A stretch of 64,000 bases of DNA from G963663315 sp965116335 (GTDB taxonomy: Bacteria; Pseudomonadota; Gammaproteobacteria; Arenicellales; Poriferihabitantaceae), in assembly GCA_965116335.1 (NCBI GenBank), contig OZ220677.1:2542001-2606000 (forward strand). Reading direction: 5' to 3'. A program made the position numbers and the translations under genes. Within the stretch, counting starts at the first letter, position 1; every line of letters begins with the position of its first letter. Below the pieces are notes generated by a model, which saw nothing but the letters and a program-made list of their open reading frames with translations, ran no database searches and was not told the origin of the DNA. Shown here piece after piece: positions 27,146-35,140 of the stretch.

Positions 27146-27439
27146 TTATTGCAGTTCCAGGTGCAATGTGCGGCCAACTGCTCTCGCTGCACGCACCAGG
27201 GTAGCCAGGGTCACATTGTCCTTTTCCGGGTCAAGCAGTCGGTCGAGTTGTGATCGGCTGGTATCCAGACGCTGGGCCATTTCGGTCTTGGTTATATTTT
27301 TCCGTTTCATTTCGGTGGCAAGTTGATAAGCAAGCACGCGCTTGATGGCCCGTTCGGTAGTTTCCTCAAGTGTGTCCTGCTCCTTGAGGAAATCCTCAAA
27401 GAGCTGGCCAGCTTTCCCCCTCTCAATGTCTTCACTCAT
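27146..27439 (-). CDS. XRE-family antitoxin (HigA-like)
   Basis: A 97-residue protein with a C-terminal Xre helix-turn-helix (ITKTEMAQRLDTSRSQLDRLLDP) and a helical N-terminus, the layout of antitoxins paired with RelE/Gp49-type toxins. Its ATG overlaps, by four bases (ATGA), the stop of a C-terminal toxin remnant, the usual toxin-antitoxin gene order. The antitoxin is intact while the toxin is reduced to a stub. It may persist as a stand-alone regulator or by chance. Function is inferred from the fold and the remnant. Confidence 0.75.
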   Translation of the reverse strand: MSEDIERGKAGQLFEDFLKEQDTLEETTERAIKRVLAYQLATEMKRKNITKTEMAQRLDTSRSQLDRLLDPEKDNVTLATLVRAARAVGRTLHLELQ

Positions 27440-27509
27440 ATCAAACCGCTCATTCGTCTCACGGCGATGATAATTTCTCTATCCTGCGCCGCTTGGCTTT
27501 TCTGGTGAT
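27436..27509 (-). pseudogene. Stub of a RelE/Gp49-like toxin
   Basis: The frame ending in the TGA that overlaps the XRE antitoxin start reads ITQKSQAAQDREIIIAVRRM and a few more residues. It matches the C-terminal pattern KKS-x-TP-x-REI-x-x-A-x-RRM of HigB/Gp49 toxins. A TAA precedes it in frame and no start codon is available, so only the last 24 residues survive. Confidence 0.5.
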
Positions 27510-27519
27510 TTAACGTGGT

Positions 27520-28329
27520 CTATGGTCTCTGTTCCGGGCGTGCCGGTGCAATGATGGTCGCCCGTGCGCCGTTGGCAGGCGTGTCATCGCATCCGAGTAC
27601 CTGACACCGATTTTCTCCCCATCGACTCCAAAGTGCAGCAGTCCAGGTGCACAACGCTGCGTCAAGCAGGTCCTCGCGGTGTTTATAATCCTTATTGGCG
27701 GAAGGTGACCTCTCCTCAACAAGACTGCGCGTTTCAGGATGTGTGCAAATATCCATCGGTGGGTCTGCATTCTTCAAAAGAGCCACGCGCCGGATGAGTT
27801 CATCGCATTCAGCTGCGCGTAACGGGTGAAAGTCCTTCGTGGACATGTTTCTTGGTTTGCGCTTGTACCGAGGGCGTTCGTTTTTATAGCCGAGTTCGCA
27901 GGCACCAACGATTGCAGTGTAAGGATAGCACTCGCTGACGAACCGACCCGGATTGACAGGCGGGCCACCGATACCATCGTGGTACATCCATCCGTAAGCT
28001 CTGAGACGGTCAAGAAGATCTACTCCGGCCAGGCGAGGAGACCGACTATTGGTGGAGTTAGCAGAGACCTGCCAGCGTCCATAACGTTGCCCGACCTGTT
28101 TTTCACAGAGCCGCTGTCCGTTGTCGTTGTTGACGACGAGTGGTGCGTCGACGAACAGGAGCGCATCTGACAAAACATGGTAGTCCAGCCAAGCCACAGT
28201 CTCGTCAATTCCAACAGTCCATCCGGCTGCCACGACTTTGCCAGCCGGATCCAGCATTACGATACCGGACTCATTCGTCTTTCCCCCGGCTTTCTCTGCC
28301 CAGGCGAGATCAATTCCGATGTGAAACAT
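27520..28329 (-). CDS. DUF429 protein (predicted RNase H-fold nuclease)
   Basis: A 269-residue DUF429 protein. The start MFHIGIDLAWAEKAGGKTNE has the first acidic residue of the RNase H-like fold, LLFVDAPLVV the second, and HREDLLDAALCTWTAALW the C-terminal acidic helix (DLLDA). These match the DUF429 pattern GIDLA / IDAPL / DxxDA. No substrate is known. It lies between a toxin stub and a HigBA remnant. A second intact DUF429 gene is at 34332 and a frameshifted relative at 28957. Confidence 0.85.
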   Translation of the reverse strand: MFHIGIDLAWAEKAGGKTNESGIVMLDPAGKVVAAGWTVGIDETVAWLDYHVLSDALLFVDAPLVVNNDNGQRLCEKQVGQRYGRWQVSANSTNSRSPRLAGVDLLDRLRAYGWMYHDGIGGPPVNPGRFVSECYPYTAIVGACELGYKNERPRYKRKPRNMSTKDFHPLRAAECDELIRRVALLKNADPPMDICTHPETRSLVEERSPSANKDYKHREDLLDAALCTWTAALWSRWGENRCQVLGCDDTPANGARATIIAPARPEQRP

Positions 28330-28388
28330 GATGGTTGAGGAATCTCTGATTAATCACAGTCTCCATTATATAGTTGTTATTTTTATAA

Positions 28389-28484
28389 GGCGGTAATTTT
28401 TCTGATACATTTGCTTTTGATACTTTGGAGATTTGCCTCAAAGGGCGAAATGCCTGGGATGTGAACTTGATTGACTACCATTAG
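28389..28484 (+). pseudogene. Stub of a HigB-type toxin
   Basis: The frame directly before higA reads ...EICLKGRNAWDVNLIDYH and stop. The ending DVNLIDYH is the hallmark C-terminus of HigB RelE-fold toxins. An in-frame TAA at 28386-28388 and the lack of a start leave only about 31 residues, without the upstream catalytic core, so the toxin is lost. Confidence 0.65.
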
Positions 28485-28496
28485 AGGAACTGATAA

Positions 28497-28823
28497 ATGC
28501 CGATGATGAACCCACCCCATCCGGGCCTGTCCGTTCGACACGATTGTCTGGAGCCATTGAATCTAAGTGTGACGGAAGCGGCGCACAAATTGGGTGTCAG
28601 CCGCAAGCAGCTTTCGGACATTGTGAATTGCCGATCCGGGATTTCGCCCGAGATGGCTATTCGTCTCGACAAGGCGTTCGGTGGTGGCGCTAATACCTGG
28701 TACCGGCTTCAAGCTACTTACGATTTAGCGCAGGCAATGAAGGCAGCAAACCGGATCAAGGTAGAAAATCTTTCACAAAGACTTCCTGCGACAGACCAGA
28801 ACAACCCAAGCGCGTCACGATGA
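28497..28823 (+). CDS. higA: HigA-family antitoxin
   Basis: A 108-residue XRE protein starting MPMMNPPHPGLSVRHDCLEP, then LSVTEAAHKLGVSRKQLSDIVNCRSGISPEMAIRLD in two adjoining helices, a textbook HigA. It binds DNA and neutralises HigB where HigB exists. Here higB is a stub ending 12 bases upstream; AGAGGAA within the stub end serves as ribosome site. An antitoxin without its toxin may act as an anti-addiction factor or a plain repressor; that is inference. Confidence 0.85.
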   Translation: MPMMNPPHPGLSVRHDCLEPLNLSVTEAAHKLGVSRKQLSDIVNCRSGISPEMAIRLDKAFGGGANTWYRLQATYDLAQAMKAANRIKVENLSQRLPATDQNNPSASR

Positions 28824-28844
28824 TCGTCTGGCAGCACCCTGTCA

Positions 28845-28864
28845 TTCCTGCAGAGGCAGGAATC
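28845..28864. repeat. Variant of the ATTCC-type palindromic repeat, copy F
   Basis: ATTCCTGCAGAGGCAGGAAT: same geometry as the ATTCCC-N8-GGGAAT repeats but with one compensated base change in each arm, so the hairpin is conserved. It is followed by the usual CCACTACAA-type tail but not by the other hairpins. Confidence 0.55.
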
Positions 28865-28956
28865 CACTACAAGTATCCCGCTAATCCACAAACCGACAGA
28901 TGAACGGGATATAATTCAATCATGTTCCGACCCCAGCGTCAAAAAGATTATCGGAT

Positions 28957-29684
28957 ATGAATGTCGGAGTAATCGATATAGGGAGCCCATCAGCAGGCAA
29001 CATCGGGTGGGCGGTCGACGGAACTATGACAAAAACCGGGAATGATCTGGACGAAGGTATACGGGTATTCGCAGACGCTCTTAAGGATGCCCCTCTGGCA
29101 CTCGGGTTCGAAGCACCCATGTTCGTACCGAAGCGAGATGAAGCAGTGCCCCTGACAAACGGGCGAAATGGAGAAGGCAACAAACCGTTTTCAGCCGGGG
29201 CTGGTGCTACAGTCCTTGTCACATCCACAGTGGTGGTGCCTTATGTGCTCCGTGGTCTACGGAAGCAGTCCCGGACGCGGTCGCTACCATGGAGTGGCAG
29301 GGCTGGCCGCATGACGAAACCATGTCGCGCCAATTACTACTCTTTGAAGCGTTTGTCAGTGGGAAACAGCCGCATATTGACGCCGCCGAGTCAGCAGTCC
29401 AAGAGTTGAACAAGAGACTTAAAACCGGGAATCCAATCAAGTCGGATGTGGCGGTGGGTGAGGGGGATGAAATTTCCAACATTCTCGGGGCTATGATGAT
29501 GCGTACTGGCTGGGCAAAGGGCACAGATGTGCTCAAGCAGTCGTGTCTGGTGATAAAACCTTCGCCACAAAAAGAAACACTCGGTTCAGAAAACTCGGGT
29601 AGGAGACGACCGGCCACCGGGCAAGGTAAGAGCATGGAACAGGTAAAGGCAGAAATGGAGCGGGACGGCTTGATTGTCCAGTAG
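28957..29684 (+). pseudogene. Frameshifted DUF429-like protein
   Basis: Two frames form one protein. The first, from ATG 28957, gives MNVGVIDIGSPSAGNIGWAV, then LALGFEAPMFVPKRDEAVP and GEGNKPFSAGAGATV up to VLRGLRK. The second continues AVPDAVATMEWQGW, LLLFEAFVSGK and ends MERDGLIVQ. Joining them needs one missing base near 29261, most simply one G; the total then is 242 codons. The family is DUF429-like, with an acidic start and a GFEAPM motif. A sequencing error cannot be excluded. Its promoter has TATAAT at about 28910; the 5' leader and last codons recur in degenerate form at 35430-35740. Confidence 0.6.
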
Positions 29685-29691
29685 CGCCAAG

Positions 29692-29707
29692 CCGGGTATA
29701 TTCCCGG
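29692..29707. repeat. Module 5' palindrome, copy 2
   Basis: CCGGGTATATTCCCGG, a 5-bp stem with a six-base loop, placed 25 bases upstream of the second repeat gene and 7 bases after the stop of the DUF429-like pseudogene. Identical to the copy at 35745-35760. Confidence 0.7.
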
Positions 29708-29732
29708 TTCGACCAATAACGATGATACAACA

Positions 29733-31124
29733 ATGAAATTGAAAATACTGGCGACTCTGGCATTGTTGATAATGCCACTGGCCGGGACCGCGGAAGTGAT
29801 CAAATTAGAGGACGGCAGGGTTGTAGAAGTCCGAACTATAGACACCCCGGACGGCCAGGTTCCTCACGGGAAAACAGTAATCTGGCACCCGGACGGCAGG
29901 GTTGATAAAGGCATGATGGTATACGGTGAGCGATACGGTAAATGGACGCTGACATACCCGGACGGTACGGTTTTTACAATCGACTATGTAGACGGCCAGA
30001 AACACGGGGAAATGGTGGGCAAATTCCCAGACGGTACGGGGGAAAAAGTGATCAAACACCCGGACGGTACGGCACAGACAATCCAGTATGTAGACGGCCA
30101 GGCACACGGGCAAACGGTGACCAAAGATCCGGACGGCACGGTTACGACAGTCCCGTATGTAGACGGCCAGCGACACGGGCAAGCGGTGATCAAAGAGCCG
30201 GATGGTACGGTTGGGACAGTCCCGTATGTAGACGGCCAGATACACGGGCAAAAAGTGATCGAGTACCCGGACGGTACGGTTACGACAGTCCCGTATGTAG
30301 ACGGCCAGGCACACGGGCAAAAAGTGGTCAAAGATCCGGACGGTACGGTTACGACAACCCCGTATGTAGACGGCAAGGAACACGGGCAAATGGTGATAAA
30401 ACTCCCGTCCGGTGTGGTTGTGACAGCCCCGTATGTAGAAGGCCAGCGACACGGGCAAACAGTAGCCAAATACCCGGACGGTACGATTACGACAACCGAC
30501 TTTGTAGACGGCCAGCTACACGGGCAGAAGGTGACCAAATACTCGGACGGCACGGTTCAGACAACCCCGGTTGTAGATGGCCAGCTACACAGACAAATGG
30601 TGAGCAAGGGCCCGGATGGTAGGGTTACGACAACCGACTATGTAGACGGTAAGGCACACGGGCAAATGGTGACCGAGTACCCGGATGGTAGGGTTAAGAC
30701 AACCCCGTATGTAGACGGTAAGGAACACGGGCAAGTGGTGATCAAATCCCCGGACGGTAAGGTTACGACAATCGACTATGTAGAAGGCCAGCGACACGGG
30801 CAGGAGGTGATCAAATGGCCGGACGGTAGGGTTAGGACAACCCCGTATGTAGACGGCCAGCGACACGGGCAAGCGGTGATCAAAGAGCCGGATGGTACGG
30901 TTGCGACAGTCCCGTTTGTAGACGGCCAGATACACGGGCAACAGGTGATCAAATGGGCGGACGGTACGGTTACGACAACCCCATTTGTAGACGGCCAGGC
31001 GCACGGGCAACAGGTGAGCAAATGGCCGGACGGTAAGGTTGAGACAATCGACTATGTAGACGGCCAGGCACATGGGCAAGCGGTGATCGAGTACCCGGAC
31101 GGTAAGGTAGACGGCAGGCGGTGA
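29733..31124 (+). CDS. Secreted MORN/YwqK-like 23-residue repeat protein
   Basis: A 463-residue protein with a Sec signal peptide (MKLKILATLALLIMPLAGTA, cleavage expected near GTA-E), then about 18 units like HGQAVIKEPDGTVGTVPYVD plus three residues. The repeat has the same 23-residue period and PDG...YVDGQ core as the gene at 25495 but HGQ instead of NGHW, so it is a diverged paralogue. Export to the periplasm or outside is inferred. The end looks damaged: the frame stops at GKVDGRR, while the next frame continues as AVITYPDGSREPTR, a natural repeat ending, so a small out-of-frame deletion in the last units is likely. Function unknown. Confidence 0.8.
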   Translation: MKLKILATLALLIMPLAGTAEVIKLEDGRVVEVRTIDTPDGQVPHGKTVIWHPDGRVDKGMMVYGERYGKWTLTYPDGTVFTIDYVDGQKHGEMVGKFPDGTGEKVIKHPDGTAQTIQYVDGQAHGQTVTKDPDGTVTTVPYVDGQRHGQAVIKEPDGTVGTVPYVDGQIHGQKVIEYPDGTVTTVPYVDGQAHGQKVVKDPDGTVTTTPYVDGKEHGQMVIKLPSGVVVTAPYVEGQRHGQTVAKYPDGTITTTDFVDGQLHGQKVTKYSDGTVQTTPVVDGQLHRQMVSKGPDGRVTTTDYVDGKAHGQMVTEYPDGRVKTTPYVDGKEHGQVVIKSPDGKVTTIDYVEGQRHGQEVIKWPDGRVRTTPYVDGQRHGQAVIKEPDGTVATVPFVDGQIHGQQVIKWADGTVTTTPFVDGQAHGQQVSKWPDGKVETIDYVDGQAHGQAVIEYPDGKVDGRR

Positions 31125-31246
31125 TTACATACCCGGACGGCAGCCGAGAACCAACGAGATAATGCAACCAGCGAGATTACAGGGCGCGGAATAATAGCGT
31201 AGTCTCCTGAAGGTGCGGCGGGTCACTTTTCCTGAATACAATTCAC

Positions 31247-31293
31247 GATAGTGTTTTAATTACTTGATTGACAGGATAGATGTAAACACTATC
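31247..31293. repeat. Module 3' inverted repeat, copy 2
   Basis: GATAGTGTTT (31247-31256) and AAACACTATC (31284-31293) with a 27-base loop. It is part of the 490-base gene-free stretch 31125-31616, which also holds composite repeat copy B and then the hipB operator. Confidence 0.7.
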
Positions 31294-31395
31294 ATAAAAT
31301 CGCAATCTACATTGAGAAGAAAAACGAAGGTATCAAAAAAACCAGTTAAGTTGTCGCTACCTACAGATTTTGATAGCACTTTCGTTTCCTCTGTC

Positions 31396-31600
31396 ATTCC
31401 CGTGGAAGCGGGAATCCACAACCGACATCTACATACGAAAATGAAACGGGCGACCACAGAGGATCGCTCCCCCCGATCAATGCCTGCCCTCGACCTGATC
31501 GGGGGCCGGGGGCAGGCTCTACGCATCATGACTCGCAACCGTCATTGTAGGGGACGGTCACCGTGCCGTCCCGCAACCGGACAATTCATTTGCTCGCTAC
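31396..31600. repeat. Composite interspersed repeat, copy B
   Basis: ATTCCCGTGGAAGCGGGAAT at 31396-31415, then a copy of the GGGCGACCACAGAGG region. An extra insert resembling TGCCTGCCCTCGACCTGATC follows, with the GGGACGG/CCGTCCC hairpin near 31553-31574, ending CATTTGCTCGCTAC. Similar to copy A apart from the insert. Confidence 0.7.
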
Positions 31601-31616
31601 AAATAGCAATTAACAG

Positions 31617-31670
31617 GTTGCTTTTTCAGGAGAAAGAAACTAATATATTTCTTTTTCCTGAAAAAGCAAC
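31617..31670. promoter_or_regulatory. Double operator of the hipBA module
   Basis: Two 23-base arms (31617-31639 and 31648-31670) are inverted copies matching at 22 of 23 positions. Each arm is itself a palindrome, CTTTTTCAGGAGAAAG and CTTTTTCCTGAAAAAG, with centres 30 bp apart, about three helical turns. TATATT at 31643-31648 between them is a possible -10. This fits two HipB dimers on one DNA face repressing the operon. Confidence 0.7.
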
Positions 31671-31683
31671 TTCTATGTATATA

Positions 31684-32010
31684 ATGATGGATCCTTTACT
31701 CCGGCAATTGAAAAAAAGACGATTGGCATTGGGGCTTAAGCAAAACGATATGATGTTGCGTGCAGGCATATCCCGTCAGCAATACCAGCGTCTGGAGTCC
31801 AGAGGAAACCCCAGGCTGGATACCCTGGGTCTGATTGCCAGAGGTCTTGACAGCGAACTGATGCTTGTTCCAAAAGAAAAGCTGAACGCTGTACTGTCTG
31901 TGCTTGCAGATGTAGAGCCAGGGAAAAAGTCGTCAGAACAAGCAAAGGGCAGTGGAAAGAAAAGCCTGATTGATGATCCATGGCAAGGACTATTGGGGGA
32001 CGATGAATGA
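31684..32010 (+). CDS. hipB: HipB-like XRE antitoxin
   Basis: A 108-residue helix-turn-helix protein (LKKRRLALGLKQNDMMLRAG, then ISRQQYQRLESRGNPRLDTL) with a charged C-terminal tail, the antitoxin/repressor of the adjacent HipA kinase. In-frame ATGs lie at 31675, 31684 and 31687; 31684 is taken because 31675 is only four bases from the operator. No strong Shine-Dalgarno is visible. Its stop overlaps the hipA start (ATGA), so the genes are translationally coupled. Confidence 0.85.
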   Translation: MMDPLLRQLKKRRLALGLKQNDMMLRAGISRQQYQRLESRGNPRLDTLGLIARGLDSELMLVPKEKLNAVLSVLADVEPGKKSSEQAKGSGKKSLIDDPWQGLLGDDE

Positions 32011-33272
32011 ATAGCGGTAGTGCAGATGAAATCAGTGTGCTGAGGTTGACTTTGCACGGAAGGCTGGTTGGTTATCTGGTTGGCTTTCAGAACGGGCGAA
32101 ATATATTGAGCTTTGTGGACGAGTTCAAATTTGATGCAGGTCGCCCGACGTTTAGTTTAATTACTCATCCAGGATTTCCGCGCTCGGACAAGTTGATGTT
32201 ACAACCCTGGGTGCGAACCCAGAGATTGCACCCCACATTATCCAATTTGTTGCCAGAGGGGGCGCTACGAGAATGGATAGCATACGGTCTCAAGGTACAT
32301 ATCGATAACGAACTCCATATTCTTTCGTATCTGGGGCAGGATTTGCCCGGTGCGTTGGTTGCTGAGCCTATGGAACCAGATGAAGTGTCAGATAGTATCC
32401 TGTCTGTGCATGGTAAGGCTAAAGTCGTTAAATTCGGGAAAGTTACTGATGAGAAAAGATTTTCTTTGGCTGGCGTACAGATGAAATTTTCGATGAAGGA
32501 AAAGGAGGGTCGCTACAATCTGGCGCAAGGCGATACCCTTGGTGACTGGATTATCAAGACCCCTTCAACCCAATATGAAGATGTGCCCGTCAATGAGTTC
32601 ACAGCGATGACATTGGCATCCCTGGCAGGCGTTGATATACCTGAAATAAAGCTGGTTGAATTAGATAAACTTGATAATTTGCCACAAATTAAATTGCCGG
32701 ATGAAAAACTGGCATTTGCTATAAAGCGCTTCGACCGCAATGCAGGTCAGCGAATTCATACGGAAGATTTTGCTCAGGTATTGGTGAAATACCCTCATGA
32801 AAAATATGGCTCTGCCAACTACGAACAAATAGGAAGAATTCTTTATAACTTCTCTGGCGATGGATTAGCAGACACACAACAATTGGCCAGACGGTTATTG
32901 GTTAATATCCTGCTCGCCAATGGTGATGCACATCTGAAGAACTGGAGCCTGCTCTATTCAGATAAAACCACCCCACAGCTTTCCCCTGCTTATGACATCG
33001 TCACTACCCATGTTTATATTGATGGTGAGAAGTGTTACGCGCTTAATATGGGGAAGACGAAAAACTGGTATGAGGTGACTTTTGCAAACTTTGAGGCTTG
33101 GGCGAAACGGGCAGGTATCCCATGGCGTGCAGTGAAACCGCACCTTGATGATACTATGGAAAATGCCCGAAGTTTATGGCCGAAAAAAATAATAGAATTG
33201 CCCATGAATGACAGGCACAAGAATAGACTCAGGACTCATTGGACCAATCTGCAAAAAGATTTTCAGATATAA
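32007..33272 (+). CDS. hipA: HipA-family serine/threonine kinase toxin
   Basis: A 421-residue HipA toxin. The N-terminal subdomain has LTLHGRLVGYLV and SNLLPEGALREW; the kinase core has FSLAGVQMKFSM (P-loop-like), DWIIKTPSTQYEDVPVNEF, NGDAHLKNWSLLY (catalytic Asp/Asn) and PAYDIVTT (metal Asp). Relatives phosphorylate aminoacyl-tRNA synthetases such as GltX and cause growth arrest. All motifs are intact, so the module is probably active. A composite-repeat fragment and the first tacAT copy follow immediately. Confidence 0.93.
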   Translation: MNSGSADEISVLRLTLHGRLVGYLVGFQNGRNILSFVDEFKFDAGRPTFSLITHPGFPRSDKLMLQPWVRTQRLHPTLSNLLPEGALREWIAYGLKVHIDNELHILSYLGQDLPGALVAEPMEPDEVSDSILSVHGKAKVVKFGKVTDEKRFSLAGVQMKFSMKEKEGRYNLAQGDTLGDWIIKTPSTQYEDVPVNEFTAMTLASLAGVDIPEIKLVELDKLDNLPQIKLPDEKLAFAIKRFDRNAGQRIHTEDFAQVLVKYPHEKYGSANYEQIGRILYNFSGDGLADTQQLARRLLVNILLANGDAHLKNWSLLYSDKTTPQLSPAYDIVTTHVYIDGEKCYALNMGKTKNWYEVTFANFEAWAKRAGIPWRAVKPHLDDTMENARSLWPKKIIELPMNDRHKNRLRTHWTNLQKDFQI

Positions 33273-33394
33273 ATCCCGCGACCGGACAATTCATTTGCTC
33301 TCTACAGTGTATTGGGAAAAGATTGCTTGATTTGTGTGCTGTTATGGCATACATTTTGTGTGTGATTGATTTTTAAATTTATGAGGCAAGAGCA

Positions 33395-33706
33395 ATGTCC
33401 CCGGTAGCGTCGAAAGAGGTACGTCTGGTTGCCCGTGTATCCCGGGATGTACAGGAGTTGGTCAAGAATGCTGCACAGATGTCCGGCGCCACCTTGTCTC
33501 AGTTTGTTGTTGAGGCTGTTACAGCGAAGGCAACCATGGTGATTGAGCAGGCAAGAACCATACGATTGACTCTTGACGGGGCTGACCGGGTTTTTGAGGC
33601 ACTGGATAATCCTCCAGCACCGAACAGGAAACTTCTGGTGGCGGCCAGAAGAATCAAGGAACAAAAGGGATTTTATGATGCCGATAGTTCTGGTTCGACT
33701 GGATAA
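33395..33706 (+). CDS. tacA: DUF1778 antitoxin (TacA-like), copy 1
   Basis: A 103-residue ribbon-helix-helix antitoxin: KEVRLVARVSRDVQELVKNA, then GATLSQFVVEAVTAKATMVI, the DUF1778 core. The C-terminal tail wraps the GNAT toxin in this family. The last 32 bases overlap the toxin start. A possible promoter lies in the AT-rich leader GTGCTGTTATGGCATACATT. TacA represses its own operon with TacT in related systems. Confidence 0.9.
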   Translation: MSPVASKEVRLVARVSRDVQELVKNAAQMSGATLSQFVVEAVTAKATMVIEQARTIRLTLDGADRVFEALDNPPAPNRKLLVAARRIKEQKGFYDADSSGSTG

Positions 33707-34199
33707 AAATATCCACGATCGAAAAGGATTCGATTGCGGGCAATCGGAATTAAATCAATTTTTTCAGATCCAGGCTGCCCAGTCCGCACGGCGAGAACTT
33801 TCTCGCACGATGGTGTTGGTGGATACCAGCATCCCGTCCCGAATCCTCGGGTATCATACACTTGTATACGGTGAGACTTCGCATATTCCAGAAAAGAGCA
33901 GGCTTTATTCTTTTTCCCGGAGGCGGTTGCCTGTATTGACACTGGTTCGAATGGCTGTAGACAAGCGCCATCAGGGGAAGCGTCTGGGAGAGCAATTATT
34001 ACTGGACACAATACGTCGAACTGCAATTGCGTATGACGTGGCGGCTCCAGTGATTGGTTTGTTTGTCAATGCCAAGAATGATGCTGTCAGATCCTTCTAT
34101 GAGCAGTATGGTTTTGAGGTCGTGAATAAATCTGCCAATGGCCTTTACCTATGGTTGCCGATCAACTCCTGTTTAGCCGTTTCCGAAGAGTTGGAATGA
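33675..34199 (+). CDS. tacT: GNAT toxin (TacT-like), copy 1
   Basis: A 174-residue Gcn5-type acetyltransferase toxin, which in this family blocks translation by acetylating the amino acid on charged tRNA. Motifs: FDCGQSELNQFF at the start (typical of TacT/AtaT), LVRMAVDKRHQGKRLGEQLL (acetyl-CoA loop QGKRLG), and AVRSFYEQYGFEVV with the catalytic Tyr. Two adjacent ATGs (33675, 33678) can start it; the open frame upstream overlaps the antitoxin. Intact. Confidence 0.9.
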   Translation: MMPIVLVRLDKNIHDRKGFDCGQSELNQFFQIQAAQSARRELSRTMVLVDTSIPSRILGYHTLVYGETSHIPEKSRLYSFSRRRLPVLTLVRMAVDKRHQGKRLGEQLLLDTIRRTAIAYDVAAPVIGLFVNAKNDAVRSFYEQYGFEVVNKSANGLYLWLPINSCLAVSEELE

Positions 34200-34238
34200 T
34201 CTGGTTTCATGGATTTGTGTTCATGTGCCAAAGGTGGT

Positions 34239-34330
34239 GGACCCGTACGGCTCTACGCACATCATGACTCGCAACCTTCATCGTAGGGGACGGTCACTGT
34301 GCCGTCCCGTGATCGGACAGTTTATGTGCT
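34239..34330. repeat. Composite interspersed repeat, partial copy C
   Basis: Only the second half is present: CTACGCACATCATGACTCGC, then the GGGACGG/CCGTCCC hairpin (about 34289-34310) and a degraded CGGACAGTTTATGTGCTATT end. The ATTCCC palindrome is absent. It directly abuts the end of tacAT copy 1. Confidence 0.6.
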
Positions 34331-34331
34331 A

Positions 34332-35090
34332 TTAGGTCACCCCATTAGAAACGTAGACCATTTCCATTGGCAGATCAAAACAGTCATTTTTCGGCTGTGG
34401 TGGAATCGTTTGTAGTGAAGATAGTTTTTTCGATGCAGTGATAGCGGCGACTAGTGCATCCAGTATGTCATCCCGTGCGACATCCTTGCGTTTAAATTGA
34501 TCCATTATTTTTCTTACTTCCTCTTCTGCAGAGAGTCGAACACTTTTCAATACAGTAATGCGCTCACAAAAACCCTTTGGTTTTTTCTTGCTCGTGGTCA
34601 TAGGTCTTTGTCCCGCAAGCGCCCAGAAGCAAATTTCGGGGTGAACTTCACGGATGATATTTCGTGCCTTGCGGTGTTCTTGTAGCAGAGTGTCGACTTC
34701 CTTGATTTTGGGCACAATAGCCCATGTTTGTTTTGAGATTTTTTTGCCCGTTGCTTCCTGGCTTGCCTGTTTGGCCTCGTCGTATGTGAGTGCGGAAAGT
34801 ACCTCCCGCACTGGTGCTCGAAAGACGCTACTTGCCCGAGGGGACCTAAGTAATTTGCGAGCAACCAGATCACATTCTCTTTCTTCACTTCCGGCTGGTA
34901 ATCCAATCGGAATGTCGATGAAGATACGATCTGAGTTGTCCACCGTCTTTACCAATTCCTCGATAGTTCCAACAATATCTGAATGGATTTCTCCACAAGG
35001 CTTCAAGGCGACAAAGAACCAGCCAGCGCGACAACTGTCGACACCGTATGCTGTGAATGATTGTGTGTTGAAGAGTGATTGCACGGTCAT
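34332..35090 (-). CDS. DUF429 protein, second intact copy
   Basis: A 252-residue DUF429 protein, taken from ATG 35090 (MTVQSLFNTQSFTAYGVDSC); the frame is open to 35186 but that would overlap the upstream small gene. Fold motifs are YGVDSCRAGWF, IFIDIPIGLP (IDIP, second acidic site), REVHPEICFW, and DDILDALVAAITA (C-terminal acidic helix). The VFRAPVREVLSA segment is also typical. It resembles the DUF429 gene at 27520 only in fold motifs. A small zinc-finger-like gene lies 50 bases upstream on the same strand, so the two may be one operon. Confidence 0.85.
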   Translation of the reverse strand: MTVQSLFNTQSFTAYGVDSCRAGWFFVALKPCGEIHSDIVGTIEELVKTVDNSDRIFIDIPIGLPAGSEERECDLVARKLLRSPRASSVFRAPVREVLSALTYDEAKQASQEATGKKISKQTWAIVPKIKEVDTLLQEHRKARNIIREVHPEICFWALAGQRPMTTSKKKPKGFCERITVLKSVRLSAEEEVRKIMDQFKRKDVARDDILDALVAAITASKKLSSLQTIPPQPKNDCFDLPMEMVYVSNGVT

Positions 35091-35140
35091 AATTATTAAG
35101 GGTATAAGGTATCTTGCATAAATAGTCGTGGGATAGGTCG

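Larger units (their letters stand above)
33275..34248. repeat. 974-bp direct repeat carrying tacAT, copy 1
   Basis: Nearly identical to 38748-39721 with a constant offset of 5473 and no indel seen. The homology starts within the CCCGC-ACCGGACAATTCATTTG part of the composite repeat and ends after the toxin at GGTGGACCC. Differences are scattered single bases. Confidence 0.9.

Noticed and set aside
25495..31124. Regular 69-bp repeats that look like an array
   Set aside because: No spacers: the repeat is continuous coding sequence with a 23-residue period, so it is not a CRISPR array; no cas genes are present.
31264..31683. Long 5' extension of the hipB frame
   Set aside because: It runs through composite repeat copy B and the operator, so it cannot be the real start; an ATG after the operator is used.
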